DNA from: Amoebophrya sp. AT5.2
Taxonomy: Eukaryota > Sar > Dinophyceae > Syndiniales > Amoebophryaceae
Assembly (NCBI GenBank): GCA_005223375.1
Contig: RXOD01003914.1
Location: forward strand, 1 to 37,735
Length of the DNA: 37,735 bases
Direction: 5' to 3'
Made by a program: the position numbers and the translations under genes. Below the pieces are notes generated by a model. The model had not been told where the DNA came from. It worked only from the letters and a program-made list of their open reading frames with translations, and did not search any database. Position 1 is the stretch's first letter; each line of letters begins with the position of its first letter. Positions 8,911-18,950 of the stretch are shown here, one piece after another.

Positions 8911-10227
8911 TTGCGTCTTTCATGGGAAGAAAAAGTATTGAGCTCGTCCTGTCTCCACATTCGTCCGCGGGTGAATTGCGAGCTGCCGGCCGCGCTGCAG
9001 CAGCTGATCCAGATCCACCGTTTGGTGGAGCAGAAGTGCCGCGTGAAGAAGGACGACGAACTCGACATGGATTTCGCGCAGGGCCCGGTGAAGGCGAGGA
9101 TGGGAACTATTTCCGCGGAACGGGCGGGGAGGCGCGGGAAAGACCGCGTGAAGCTCTCCTCAAAGTACTTCAGCGCGGGCGGGGAAGATGGGCGGGGGGG
9201 TGGTGCTTCTCTGGACGAGTTTTTCGCGGCGAACCGGCTGCAAGCGGGGGAGCAGTACAAGTACGTGATCTTCCTGGACGTGGACGGCGTGTTGAATACC
9301 TACCCGTTGCCGCCGTTGATGCCGGGGGAGAGCTACAGAAAGCACTTGCACGTCGACAAGGTGAAGATGCTGGGCGACATGATCCAGCACGTGGAAAAAG
9401 TGGCGAACGAGTTGAAGAAGAAAGAAGTCGCGGAGGCGGAGAAGCGGCAGTGGGCGCGGCAAAAGGGTAGGCAAAAGGAAAAAGCGGACGCGAAAGTGGC
9501 GAAGAAGGAGGCGAAGCGAGCGGCGGTGAGGGCGAGAAAAATCGCGGAGAAGAAAGCAAATGTCGGAAAAGCCGCGGCGAAGAAGAAGCGAAGAGTGCTG
9601 GACAGTGCTGCCGTCGCGTTTGCAAAAGGACAAGCCGACGAGGACGCCTCCGACGTGAGCAGCGTCCTGTCTGGCGAGTTCAGCGAGCTGTCCGACGAAA
9701 ACGAGGACGATGTAAATGACATCCCCCTCGACCTCTCCCCGCAGGTCCCGAACATGGACCCCTTCGAATTCGCGGACCTGGAGCTGCTGCGCGGGCAGGA
9801 ACAAGAGGAGGACGTAAACGCCGAAGTAGAGGTCGAGGTGGTTCTGTCGACCGCCTGGCGGCACTCGAGGGAGCGGTGCGAGGCGCTCCGTAACGTCTTC
9901 CTGGAGGTGAACGACTTTGCGCTGCCGTGGGTGGGGTCGACCGACCGGCTGGAGGACGATCTGCACCCCACGACGGCGCGCTGCTTCGAGATCCGGGCGT
10001 ACACGGAGCAGTACTTCATTCCGGGAGTGACGCGGTGGATCGTGATCGACGACCTGCAGCTCGACGTGGCGCAGGACGTAAAATTCGTGGAGGCGATGGT
10101 ACCGATCGAGAAGGAGCGGTTCGTGTGGACAAGATCGCACGAGGGAATGACGGAAGAACTGGCGAGGAGAGCAGTGCACATGCTGCTGGAACAAAAACCG
10201 TGGACCATGGACGCGGCCGTGTTTTGA
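8911..10227 (+). CDS. HAD-fold hydrolase, Swiss-Army-Knife RNA-repair type, with charged insert
   Basis: The HAD signatures appear in order: FLDVDGVLN (Asp123, Asp125; motif I nucleophile and acid/base), LSTAWR near 312-317 (motif II Ser/Thr), and WIVIDDLQLD with Asp380-Asp381 (motif IV, metal ligands). The DVDGVLN...STAWR...IDD pattern with an intervening DLHPTT...IRAYTEQY matches the HAD domain family found in Swiss Army Knife RNA-repair proteins, where HAD modules act as nucleic-acid end phosphatases. Between motifs I and II sits a ~190-residue insertion: a Lys/Glu/Ala coiled coil (about 150-230), then an acidic segment (DENEDDVNDIPLDL). The start is uncertain. Coordinates given begin at a TTG because the frame is open there; the first in-frame ATG is 9067. 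An out-of-frame ATG at 8922 (MGRKSIEL) could belong to a short first exon. Antisense frames here are GC shadows. Confidence 0.7.
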   Translation: MRLSWEEKVLSSSCLHIRPRVNCELPAALQQLIQIHRLVEQKCRVKKDDELDMDFAQGPVKARMGTISAERAGRRGKDRVKLSSKYFSAGGEDGRGGGASLDEFFAANRLQAGEQYKYVIFLDVDGVLNTYPLPPLMPGESYRKHLHVDKVKMLGDMIQHVEKVANELKKKEVAEAEKRQWARQKGRQKEKADAKVAKKEAKRAAVRARKIAEKKANVGKAAAKKKRRVLDSAAVAFAKGQADEDASDVSSVLSGEFSELSDENEDDVNDIPLDLSPQVPNMDPFEFADLELLRGQEQEEDVNAEVEVEVVLSTAWRHSRERCEALRNVFLEVNDFALPWVGSTDRLEDDLHPTTARCFEIRAYTEQYFIPGVTRWIVIDDLQLDVAQDVKFVEAMVPIEKERFVWTRSHEGMTEELARRAVHMLLEQKPWTMDAAVF

Positions 10228-10720
10228 TCCTGATACATGAAGAAAGAATCGATTCGATCCGAAAAAGAACCCGTGCTTGCTTTTCCTCGCTTCGCCGTTG
10301 CCGCTAGCTGAAGCGAGCTAGAAAGACCAGAGGTCGACTGTTCGCCGCTTTGCAAAAGGAACCAACGAAAAAAAATCGAGAGCACAAAAATGTCTACGAG
10401 GGAATCGAAATGAGGGAGAGGGAAGTGTCGTGCCTCAACTGGGTCTGCCAGCCAGGCGAGGTGATCGAAATTGGAAAAGGCCTGATGCGTTGCTTCTTGT
10501 TCTTGTGTGGTCGAGAGAGATTATAACGGAACACTGCAAAAACGATTCAAAACGTTTTATGTCCTCGTTGCCGTCTGATGCGCACTAGCTACTACTATCC
10601 TTCGCAAAAAATAAGCTAAAACTTCTATACGTGCACAGAGGTGCTCGTGCCACAAGCATTTTGTTCGACTCCACGTCCACCAACTTACTCTTCTAAGAAA
10701 CGCAATACGACAACACAAAA
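10228..10720. other. Intergenic, no gene seen
   Basis: 493 bases, A/T-richer than the flanks. It holds the 3' flank of the HAD gene and the 5' flank of the J-domain gene. No exon or RNA gene is visible. Confidence 0.6.
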
Positions 10721-12097
10721 ATGGCTCCGACTTCTTCCGACCCGAAGGCGGAGTTTCTCACTACCGCGGCGTTGCGTAAGCTTCCTGCGAAGGTGCTGAA
10801 GAAGCTTCTGCTGAAGCACCATCCCGACAAGGGCGGGGAGAAGGAGGCCTTCCAGCGCGTGTTCGAGCAGTACTCGCTGAAAAAACAGGCGGAAGAGCTC
10901 GAAGCCAAGACCCCCGTCGCCGGCGTCGTGCCGCGCAAGCATTCAGATGGCACGTCGTCGACAACAACAAGTTCTGGCAACGCCCCCGCGTCGAAGAACC
11001 AGCACACTAGCCGGCACCGCGATGCCGACGCGTACTTCAAGCGACCGCCGTCAGCCAAACGGTTCGACCCGGGGGACCGCGAGCACTACAGCGACACCCG
11101 CGTGTACAATGACGGGGTGTTCTACGAGAAGTACTTCGGGGCGGGCGGAGGGAAGAAGGAAGGAGGAGTAGATGACGAGGACCTAATGAAGAGGTTCGCA
11201 AACCTGCGGACGCGGTCGGGAGTTGGGGTGGAGAAAAAGGCGGGAGCAGCTGGGAGTACGCCCTCGTCTTCAAGCACGACGAGCAGTCGAAAAAACTCAA
11301 ACTCAAACGGGTCGTCCGCAACGAACGGCACATCGCGGTGGGACTGGCAGCCGCCCGGCGCCGCACCGGCTGGAGGCGTCGGGGGCGAAAAAAGAAGGGC
11401 GTCCGGTACCGGGGCAGAAGCAGGCGCTTCAAGCAGCGCGAACAAGGGGGGCAAGCCCACGACCACGCGAGACGCGAGAAACCGGCCGAGCGGAGCTCCC
11501 GGGGGAAATTCATCACCGGGGAAATCGACGCCCTCCGCCGGAGGTGGGCCATCGTCGAGGAGCACGCGTGCTGGTGCGGGCGCAGGGAAAACAACTCCCG
11601 CGAAAACGAAAGCTGCGGAAAAACAGAAAACTTTCGCGAACAAAGCCGAAGAGCAGCCTGTCGACTGGGCGCAGGTGAAGAAACGCTGGCTGAAGCAGGA
11701 ATTGCTTCTGGAACACCTGCGGCACCAGCTGAAACACTCGAAAACCCGGGACGCGGAAGACGAACGGATACTGAATTCTTTGCTCAAGTCCGAACAGTCA
11801 TTAGTTCACGAATTTTCGACAGAATGCAGCGGGAGCTCGAAGTCCGGAAGTAAATCCTCGAGTCGCGACGGCCGTGCCGCGGGCGAGCAGGAGGATGACG
11901 AGGCGGAGAACGAAGGACTACAAATAGACCAAGAGCATCAGGAAGACGAGGAGGACGTCGAGGACAGCTTTTTCGGTGCGGGAGGAGCTGGCCTGGGGAG
12001 CACCTCGGATGAGCTGTCCAAGGTTGATGAACTTTTGCAGGAGCACGAGGAGGCGATGCTCGATATGCTGTTTGAGGAATACACGACCTCCTCATAA
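10721..12097 (+). CDS. J-domain-like (DnaJ) protein
   Basis: This is 458 residues from ATG 10721 (AAAAATGG context) to TAA. Residues ~17-55 form a reduced J-domain: helix II (LPAKVLKKLLLKH), the HPD tripeptide at His34-Pro35-Asp36 followed by KGG, then helix III (KEAFQRVFEQYSLKKQ). HPD is the motif that stimulates Hsp70 ATPase activity. Helix I is short or missing, and there is no Gly/Phe region or CxxCxGxG zinc domain, so this is a type-III-like co-chaperone at best. A second ordered patch (FKRPPSAKRFDPGDREHYSDTRVYNDGVFYEKYF) lies near 105-145. The middle is Ser/Gly/Ala low complexity. The C-terminus has a helical segment (VKKRWLKQELLLEHLRHQLK) and ends in acidic helices (DELLQEHEEAMLDMLFEEY). 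Its client is unknown. Confidence 0.75.
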   Translation: MAPTSSDPKAEFLTTAALRKLPAKVLKKLLLKHHPDKGGEKEAFQRVFEQYSLKKQAEELEAKTPVAGVVPRKHSDGTSSTTTSSGNAPASKNQHTSRHRDADAYFKRPPSAKRFDPGDREHYSDTRVYNDGVFYEKYFGAGGGKKEGGVDDEDLMKRFANLRTRSGVGVEKKAGAAGSTPSSSSTTSSRKNSNSNGSSATNGTSRWDWQPPGAAPAGGVGGEKRRASGTGAEAGASSSANKGGKPTTTRDARNRPSGAPGGNSSPGKSTPSAGGGPSSRSTRAGAGAGKTTPAKTKAAEKQKTFANKAEEQPVDWAQVKKRWLKQELLLEHLRHQLKHSKTRDAEDERILNSLLKSEQSLVHEFSTECSGSSKSGSKSSSRDGRAAGEQEDDEAENEGLQIDQEHQEDEEDVEDSFFGAGGAGLGSTSDELSKVDELLQEHEEAMLDMLFEEYTTSS

Positions 12098-12911
12098 GGA
12101 AGAACGACAACTGGTGGAAAAAAGAGGCAGTCAAGTCAGAACGCTGTCTTCAAGATCATGATTTTGAAAATCGGTGGAACAAGCAGAAACAAGAGTCGTT
12201 GCCTCACACGGTGCGCGCTGGGCAGGCTCTCGCAACGGCGAAACCAACCTGCAGTGGAGAAGAAGAATCGGCTTTTCCGTGTTTCTCTGTGATGCAGACT
12301 TTTATTCTATCTGTCCCTCCTGTTTGGTTTCGAACTCGGTGTGGATTGAGTCTCTCGAATTGAATGCCCTCCGGTGCTAGTCTGTCGCGCCATGCTGAGT
12401 CATCGTGACCGCAATGTCTGTACTTTTTTGTGCTTTTGAACAACCTCACTGCTTGGACGCAGGGTCGAGTCAACCGACCAGGAATCCTCGTCATTAACGC
12501 GCGGCTTTTCATTGCAGGAACACGAACATGGCAGAGAGGATTTACCCACGTGCTCGATGCCGGACCCCTGCCAGGCGTCAAGCGTCACCGCAGTAAATTG
12601 ATTCAGCGTATTTTGTTGCGCGTTAATTTCTACCCTCCACAGTATCTGCTTTTTCATTCCGTTTCTTTTCGTATTACCCCTTGCGTGACCGTTACCGTAA
12701 CCGCAACCTCTACTTTCCCCAGCATAAGTGACCACAGTCTTTATTTACGGATTGTAGTGCACCCGCCCTGCTGAGTTGCGTCGTTGCGGCGCAGCTTGCT
12801 TGATTTTCGCGGCTTCGTCGAGGCCCATTCGCTGTGGGACCTCCGGAAAAACAATCGCCGCGCCAGGAAATAACGGTATCCATCGATCCAGCCGATCGGT
12901 CGAGCCAATCG
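12098..12911. other. Intergenic, no gene seen
   Basis: About 800 bases with only short frames. It probably includes the 3' UTR of the J-domain gene and the 5' region of the hydrolase gene. I see no RNA gene. Confidence 0.5.
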
Positions 12912-15900
12912 ATGTCCAAGTCTGCTGCCCCCCTTCCTCTCGCGTTCCCGGCTCCGGACTCCTTCTCGCTTCCACGCCAGCGACCCCTTCGCCTCGCCGC
13001 GAATTGCCGGTCGTCCATCCCGAGTCAGGGGCCATGGAACAAGATTTTGACGTTTCTGGTGAAGGTGGTGCTGATCGCGCCCATGAAGTTCATGCCGTTC
13101 GTCTCGCTGCTGTACTGGCTCATCAAGTATCTGAAGAACCGGGGGAACCTGAGGTACGCGTTGCTGACCAGCAACTTCGGGCAGATCCTCCAGCGGCTGC
13201 TGCTCATCGTGCGCGGCGTGGGCGCCGGGGAGGAGGTGGCGAATGTGGACTCGATGATTGACTGGGGCGCGATACGGGAGCTGCCGGACGTGGCGGAAGA
13301 CGAAGAAGTTCTTGGGGACGGCTGGAGTGGCGGCGGCGGCGAGATTTCCAGCAACTACGCTGGAGGGGGGGGGAACAAGAAGGTACAGCAGTATGTTAAA
13401 TTTCGGATGTAACGCTAACGTATAATTTTTACGTACAAACGAATGGCGTTGGCGTCGCCACATTTTTCTGTTACAAATAGATACGTACAAACGAATTGGC
13501 AATTCAATCCTCAAACCGCAGCAGGTGGTTTTTCTCCACCGTGTGCAGAGGTCTCTGTCCAGTGCGGGCGACGGCTACGTGGATTTCCTCAACGTGTTGG
13601 GCAGCTTTATCGAGGACTCCATTTTTCGGCTGCCCGGTTTTGTCAGAAACCGGTTGTCTGTGACGACGCTGAAGCAGCTGCAGTCGGCCTTCAACGCGTA
13701 CACGATGCTGGAAGTGGTTTTCCTCTTCTACCAGAAGTACCAACTGTACAAAATGAACAAGGCGAAGGTGTACCAGCCGCAGGTCCCCATCGAGGAAAGT
13801 CTGGTCCAGCTCGAGCAAGAGCTGGAAGCCGTCGACGACCTGCAACTGGGGCACCTGCTCCTGCAGGGCCAGAAACTGGAACTGGAGTCGAAGAAGGAAG
13901 CACGGGAAAATCTGCTGGAGCAGAAGGCGAAGCTGCAGAAACTGGTGGCGAAAGTGGAGAGCCGATTTCTGCAGCTGCTGCCGAACAGTGGACAGGGAGG
14001 AGGAGGCGGGGATGAGAAACCGGCGGAGACCACGTCGCCGCGCGGCGGAGGTGCTGGAGCAGGGGAGGGGGGCGCGCTGACGGTCAAGCAGCAGCCGGCG
14101 CAGTCGACGAGCTCCGACCGGGACTCGGATGACTCCGACGGGCGCGCGTCGGTGGATGCTGGCGACGACTCGCCGTCTCAAAACGCGGTGAATAACGGGG
14201 GGGGCCTCTTGACTGCGGTGTCGCCGAAGGGCATCCACGACGCGGCGTCGAGCCTCGTGGCGACGGGGCTGGCGAGTGTCGCAAGCATGAGCTCGTTCGC
14301 AGTGATGACGAGTGCAGCATTGCACCAGCGGAAACTCCGGCTAGGTGGTGGCGTGAGCGGTGCGAAGCTCGTCGCGACGAGCCCCGCGCCGAGTTCGAGC
14401 GGCAAACTCACCTCGTCGCGGCCGCGTCTGCGCCGACAATCCACCGCGCGGACGATCGAAAGCGCCTTGAGGGAGGGCGTGGGCAGCAATCCGGCCTTCG
14501 AATCGACAGATGGAGATCAGAGCCTAATCCTGCCGCCGACCCCAGCCGCGTCGCTTGCGAGGATCGTGATTACAGATGACGAGGAAACAAGTTGTGGGGA
14601 TGCGGGGGAGGGTGCAAGTAGTGGGCATACTAACGGGAGCTTGCAGCCGCTGTTGCAGCCGCACAGGCGCCTCAACAGTCTCGTGCTCGCATCCGCCGAC
14701 GCTGAGGGGCTATCCGAGCGCGCCATCGAACCTATGGAGGTTCTTCGCCCACTGCTTTTCCAGGGCTGGTTTCGCTACAAAAAGAACGTGACGAGAAACT
14801 CCGACCTGCGCAGCTTTCGCAGGAAGCTGTACGACGTCGAAAAGTACCCGCGCGAGAATTTGTACAATTTTTTCCGCCACCTTTACAACTTTTTGTTCAA
14901 GATGAAGATGACCTGGTGCCCATCTCTGCGCACCGCGATCTACAACTGGACGCTTGGTCTCTTACCGCCCGACGGCGACGAGGAGATCGTCGACCTGTAC
15001 GACATAGGCAGGGAAAATTTGCGCGAGTGGCTCGCCTGGGGCTTCTTGAACGTCGAGTATCACTACGTACCGCATCTTCAAAACGGAGGAGGTACAACTA
15101 ATGGGTACAACGGAATCGCGCCCAGCTCCCTCGCAAATACCCCCCGCGGAGGTGGAGGTGAAGATAACAATTACAAGAACTACAACTACCACCTCGAGCC
15201 CCCCCCATCAGCGGCCGCAGCTTCCCAGTCGGTCACGAACGTGAGCATGTCGCGGTTCACGCGGGACCACCTGATGATGACCTCGACGATGATCTCGCGG
15301 ATCGAGCAGTGGATGGGCCACAAGTTTCGCCCGGGGTACAACGAGGAGCTGGTCTCGATGCGGCTCACCATGGACCCGGTGCAAGCGGAGACGCGGTCCG
15401 TGCTCGCCTACTTGCTGACGCAGTTTTTGATTCCGACGGTGGGGCACAACATCATTGTGCACCTGTTTGGCTTTGCGGAGGGGGTGAGCGGGACCATGAG
15501 CTACTATTTCCGAAAGCCGTCGTCCTCTGCTACTGCTTCAGGTTCATCAAGTGCGGGGGAACAGCGCGAAGACGTCGAAGGGGAGAATAATAATAAGGCG
15601 TCTACTTCCACCGATCCGGCCGGGCCGCCATTGGTTTTTTGCCACGGACTGGGAATGGGGCCGTTCGTGTACGTGCAGTTCATCTACGAGCTGATCAAGA
15701 CGTACCCGGACCGGGACATCTTCGTGATCTTCGTCCCGCAGATCTCATGCCGTATTTCGGACGCGAACATCGCCTCGGCGCGCGAGATGGTGTCGTGTAT
15801 CGCGGACATGCTCGCCCACCACTACTCCGAGTTCAACCTCTGGGACACGTTCGAGCGGCGGAGGTACCTGCACGACGACCTGGAGCTGTCGGAGTCCGAG

Positions 15901-16941
15901 TCGGAGGAAGAGGAGTTTCTCTCCGATCCGGAACAAGATGGTGCGATGATGAAGGACGCATTCCGGGAAGAAGGTGCTGCACCCGGCAGAAGCAGGAAGC
16001 TCTCGTCCACGTCGGCTAACATGCCGGCGCGGCGGACGTCGACGGAGCGCAACGTGCAGCGGCTGGAGAGTGTGCGCATGGACCGGCTGCGGTCGAGGTT
16101 TCACCGCCCGAGCATTTTCGTCGACCCCCTCGACCGCAACCCGAACCCCGAAACGGCCGCGGAGGCGCACGTTTTGCACCAGGGGCAAAAACACGACTAC
16201 AGCCCAGCTGGAGCGCGTGCGCCTCCGCGGCCGTCCTCCGCCGGCGCTGCCCCCCCCTCATTCACTCCCGGCTCCAAGAAGCGGCGGTTTCCCCACGGCG
16301 CGCACTTCATCGGGCACTCCTTCGGCACTTTCGTGATGTCGTGGGTGATTCGGAGGCGGCCCGACCTGGTCGCGTACGCGACTTTCGTAGACCCGGTGTG
16401 CTTCCGGCTGTTCTCGCCCGATCTCGCGTACAACATGGTGTACCGGGAACCGCCCACCTGGATCCAGGCGGGCATCCAGTACGGCGTTGCGCGCGAGCTC
16501 CACGTGGCGCAGAGCCTGCGGCGGAGGCTGTTCTGGCAGCAGTGGATCCTGTGGCCGGAAAAGCTGAAGTTCCCGACCAACGTGGTGCTCTCGGGCCTGG
16601 ACAGCATGATCCCGGCGCACAGCATCCGCACGCACCTAGTCGCGATCAACGAGCTGCGACGCCTGAAGCGGGAGGAACTCCTGGCGAAAAGATCAAGAGC
16701 GGCGGGGGCGGGAAGAAGGGGGAAGGAGGTTCTTGACGTGTCTGGGGAGGAAGGAGAACCGCGGCTCGGAGAGCAGAGCCTGTTCAGCCTGGCGGAGAAG
16801 CGGAAGCTGGCGCGGATCTCGGTGCTGTGGTTCCCCCACCTGGGGCACGGGGAGTTCTTGGCGAGGCCGAAGGCGAAACCGGCCCTGGAGGAGATAATCG
16901 CAAGGGTCGGGAGGATCGAGAGAGAAAACCCATACGATTGA
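12912..16941 (+). CDS. Membrane-associated alpha/beta hydrolase, two exons
   Basis: I read join(12912..13382, 13525..16941), about 1,295 residues. Exon 1 begins at ATG 12912; the frame is open upstream only from a GTG. It carries a hydrophobic segment (ILTFLVKVVLIAPMKFMPFVSLLYWLIKYL) that probably anchors the protein in a membrane. The second exon has a coiled coil (about LVQLEQELEAVDDLQLGHLLLQ to LQKLVAKVES), a Ser/Gly-rich region, and then the hydrolase. The alpha/beta-hydrolase marks are HGLGMGP (oxyanion region, His ~864), the nucleophile elbow GHSFGT (Ser ~1089), Asp ~1183 in GLDSMIP, and His ~1265 in HLGHGEF, so Ser-Asp-His is complete. A conserved-looking segment (LLFQGWFRYKKN to NVEYHYVP) precedes it. 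An insert of ~200 residues, partly acidic, separates the oxyanion loop from the nucleophile. The likely activity is lipase or esterase; the substrate is unknown. Confidence 0.75.
13383..13524 (+). other. Intron of the alpha/beta hydrolase gene
   Basis: A 142-base phase-0 intron, AAG|GTACAG...CCGCAG|GTGG, with in-frame stops. Its removal joins two long open frames. It contains two near-identical internal copies of ACGTACAAACGAATGGC (13431-13447, and 13483-13500 with one extra T). Confidence 0.75.
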
Positions 16942-17345
16942 TTTGGAAATGATGTGAATTGATTTGGAGTTTGTACCCTTCGTGCTTGAGGGCTCCTCTC
17001 GGAAGGGGTTCACGCTGTTGACTCCTGCCGGAAGCCCCTTCAACCTTTGCGCGACGACGAAAGCCTGATGAAAATCGGCCGGACTCCTTAAGTCGATACA
17101 CTTCGGACATGAAAATGAATAGAAATCACATGGCGCATTTTTTCTCGCACAAGAATTCGCAGCGGGGGCTGCTTGATGTGTGTACCTGTCTATTCACCGG
17201 GAGAGTCTACTGACAAGTAGGCTGCTGCAGTTGCTGCGTCAGCGTTTGCGCAAAGACGAACAAGTCCCGTTGTACGAACACGCACGTTCGGTCTCGGTTC
17301 GTTTTCCCCGTGGCTTGTTGGATTCAGTTCTCCGCGTGGTTTGTC
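16942..17345. other. Intergenic, no gene seen
   Basis: About 400 bases between the hydrolase stop and the upstream flanking repeat. ATTGATTTGGA occurs twice right after the hydrolase stop (near 16938 and 16958). A 76-residue frame at 17180-17410 runs into the flanking repeat but is not recognisable as a gene. Confidence 0.5.
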
Positions 17346-17402
17346 AGTGGTTGATGGAGATTTTCCCCAAATCGTTTGCTGGGAGCTTTCCGGACGAAAA
17401 AG
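17346..17402 (+). repeat. Direct repeat flanking the retrogene, upstream copy
   Basis: It begins AGTGGTTGATGGAGA, identical to the start of the copy at 18951, and later shares TTGCTGG-AGC-TTCCGGA-G-AAAAA with it. The two copies bracket the leader relic and the integrase-repeat gene in the same orientation. Confidence 0.65.
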
Positions 17403-17469
17403 ATATATGAATGTACTTTGAGCAGCGTCCGACATTATTCCCACAGAGGTGGCCACGGAAAAAATCTGT

Positions 17470-17491
17470 TTCGTAGCCATTTTGGCTCAAG
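17470..17491 (+). mobile_element. Relict dinoflagellate spliced leader in genomic DNA
   Basis: The 22 bases match the conserved dinoflagellate spliced leader at 21 positions (second base C to T), and the full core GTAGCCATTTTGGCTCAAG is intact. A leader is normally added to mRNA by trans-splicing from an SL RNA gene. Its presence in front of an intronless gene indicates that the locus derives from a reverse-transcribed, mature mRNA. It is not an SL RNA gene: no GT donor follows the final AAG, and no downstream SL RNA body is seen. Confidence 0.9.
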
Positions 17492-17583
17492 GGCCGTACG
17501 CGTACAGCCGCGTTTTCGGTGCTGACATTCAAGTACTGAAAGAAACAATACATGCCCAGGCATTAGCGCGTCGTGGCAGCAGC

Positions 17584-18921
17584 ATGCGCAGTCGGGGAAA
17601 AGCGTCCTTCGATGAGTTCAAGGCCTTCGTGAGAAGACACGGCTTCAGGACCAGTACACAATATCGGCGATGGTACGCATTGAACCGCCCCCGGGACTTT
17701 GTGCTGGATCCGGAGCGGCTTTATCGTGAAGCTGGGTGGGAGAAGTGGGAGAGCGTGCTGGGAGAACGAGACTGGGGGCGACCGCGTGCGATCGACGAAT
17801 GCGGGAGGATGCATCTCAGCCCGGGTAGTGCTCACGACGAAGCGACGCAGTGGTTCGTGGCGAGTGTCGGAAAAAGCGCGGATTCTCTGTGCCGCGCTGG
17901 CTTCGAGTTTCAAGTTCTCCCGAAGGTCGCCGGAGCGTCGCTTCTCTACCGACCTGTTGGATCGACCGAGGAGGCATGGGCGGCCATGCAGTTGAAGTGC
18001 ACGAAGGGGCCTGCCTCGAGACCGGTCGCTAGCAGCGCAAAGAAAAAGTACGAGTTCTTTTACATAACAAAAGTCGAAGACGTGGGCGTTGTTTTCACAT
18101 GTTTAGCAGAGGGACGACTGCACATCGTCGACCCGCTCTCATTGGCAAGTTTTACTAGTGGGCGACTGCGAACGATGCCTAGTCGCGTGACTATGGATGA
18201 GTTGCCTTTGCACATCGAGGAACTAGAAAATACAACTACACCACCTGCTGCGGCCCGGAACGTCGTCGAGCACCTGCATGCCGTTTACGAAAAGTCGAAG
18301 TGCAAGTCCACGTCTGCATGGACTGACAAGTTGTTCCGCCACGCGAAGGTGCTCATGCATTTTCGCATACTCCATCAATTGGAGCAGCACCTTTTCCAGC
18401 CTTCCGCCTTCGACTACCTGCTGAACACGAGCACGGGCTGTGCGTACAACATGACGCTCCACATGGGCAGGCTTCGATGTCTGAACCGGTGTGCTGTCAC
18501 GAGCCTCCTTAAAGACGGAAGACAAAAAGTGCGCGCCCATTTTTATCGGTCGCTGTACAGTGCAAAATCGCGATGTAACGTACCCTTGGATCGCGAAGAT
18601 GGAATTCATCTCTTCAACTGTGTGCTGCACAAGGATGAAAAGGTAACCGGAGTTTTCGTTTTCCCCGTTGCGTTTTTGGAAAAGTTTGGGCAGCTCTCTC
18701 GAAGCGGGATAGGGGGGAAAACCGCAATGGTACTGTATGTCGACGGGTGGGAACCCGCGAAGCGCAACGAACTCATGGCAGCAGAGCAGAGAAGATACTA
18801 CATAGACCTGCGCGATGTCGAATTTGATCCGCAGAAGAGCGCGGCTGCGGTGGCCCATTTCCAAGAAATAGTCGCAGAAGCAATAAGAGACCTGAACGAG
18901 GTCGAGGACAAGCTCCCCTAG
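17584..18921 (+). CDS. Integrase-repeat plus PD-(D/E)XK-like protein, probable retrogene
   Basis: The frame is open from 17449, but 17470-17491 is the leader relic, so I start at the first in-frame ATG after it (17584; MRSRGKASFDEF), 445 residues to TAG. An out-of-frame ATG with a short frame lies between them. Residues ~8-60 fit the phage-integrase repeat unit (INT_rpt): FKAFVRRHGFRTSTQYRRW, NRPRDFVLDPERLY, GWEKWESVLG. The rest resembles PD-(D/E)XK nuclease-like modules that often follow such repeats in algal proteins: HDEATQWFVASV, then AWAAMQLKCTKG (Gln136-x-Lys138 as the core strand), then GVVFTCLAEGRLHIVDP. A second related half may follow (HLFNCVLHKDEKVTGVFVFPVAFLEKFGQLS). Nuclease activity is unproven, since the acidic residues are not obvious. 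It is single-exon and flanked by direct repeats, fitting insertion from mRNA. Confidence 0.65.
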   Translation: MRSRGKASFDEFKAFVRRHGFRTSTQYRRWYALNRPRDFVLDPERLYREAGWEKWESVLGERDWGRPRAIDECGRMHLSPGSAHDEATQWFVASVGKSADSLCRAGFEFQVLPKVAGASLLYRPVGSTEEAWAAMQLKCTKGPASRPVASSAKKKYEFFYITKVEDVGVVFTCLAEGRLHIVDPLSLASFTSGRLRTMPSRVTMDELPLHIEELENTTTPPAAARNVVEHLHAVYEKSKCKSTSAWTDKLFRHAKVLMHFRILHQLEQHLFQPSAFDYLLNTSTGCAYNMTLHMGRLRCLNRCAVTSLLKDGRQKVRAHFYRSLYSAKSRCNVPLDREDGIHLFNCVLHKDEKVTGVFVFPVAFLEKFGQLSRSGIGGKTAMVLYVDGWEPAKRNELMAAEQRRYYIDLRDVEFDPQKSAAAVAHFQEIVAEAIRDLNEVEDKLP

Positions 18922-18950
18922 TGCGAAAGTTGAAGCTGGCATCACGTGTT

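Noticed and set aside
9160..10194. Antisense 344-codon frame over the HAD gene
   Set aside because: The sense strand carries complete HAD motifs; the antisense product is Arg/His/Leu-rich noise.
17449..17583. N-terminal 45-codon extension of the integrase-repeat gene
   Set aside because: It begins at GTG and encodes the spliced-leader relic (CFVAILAQG), so it is leader and 5' UTR rather than protein.
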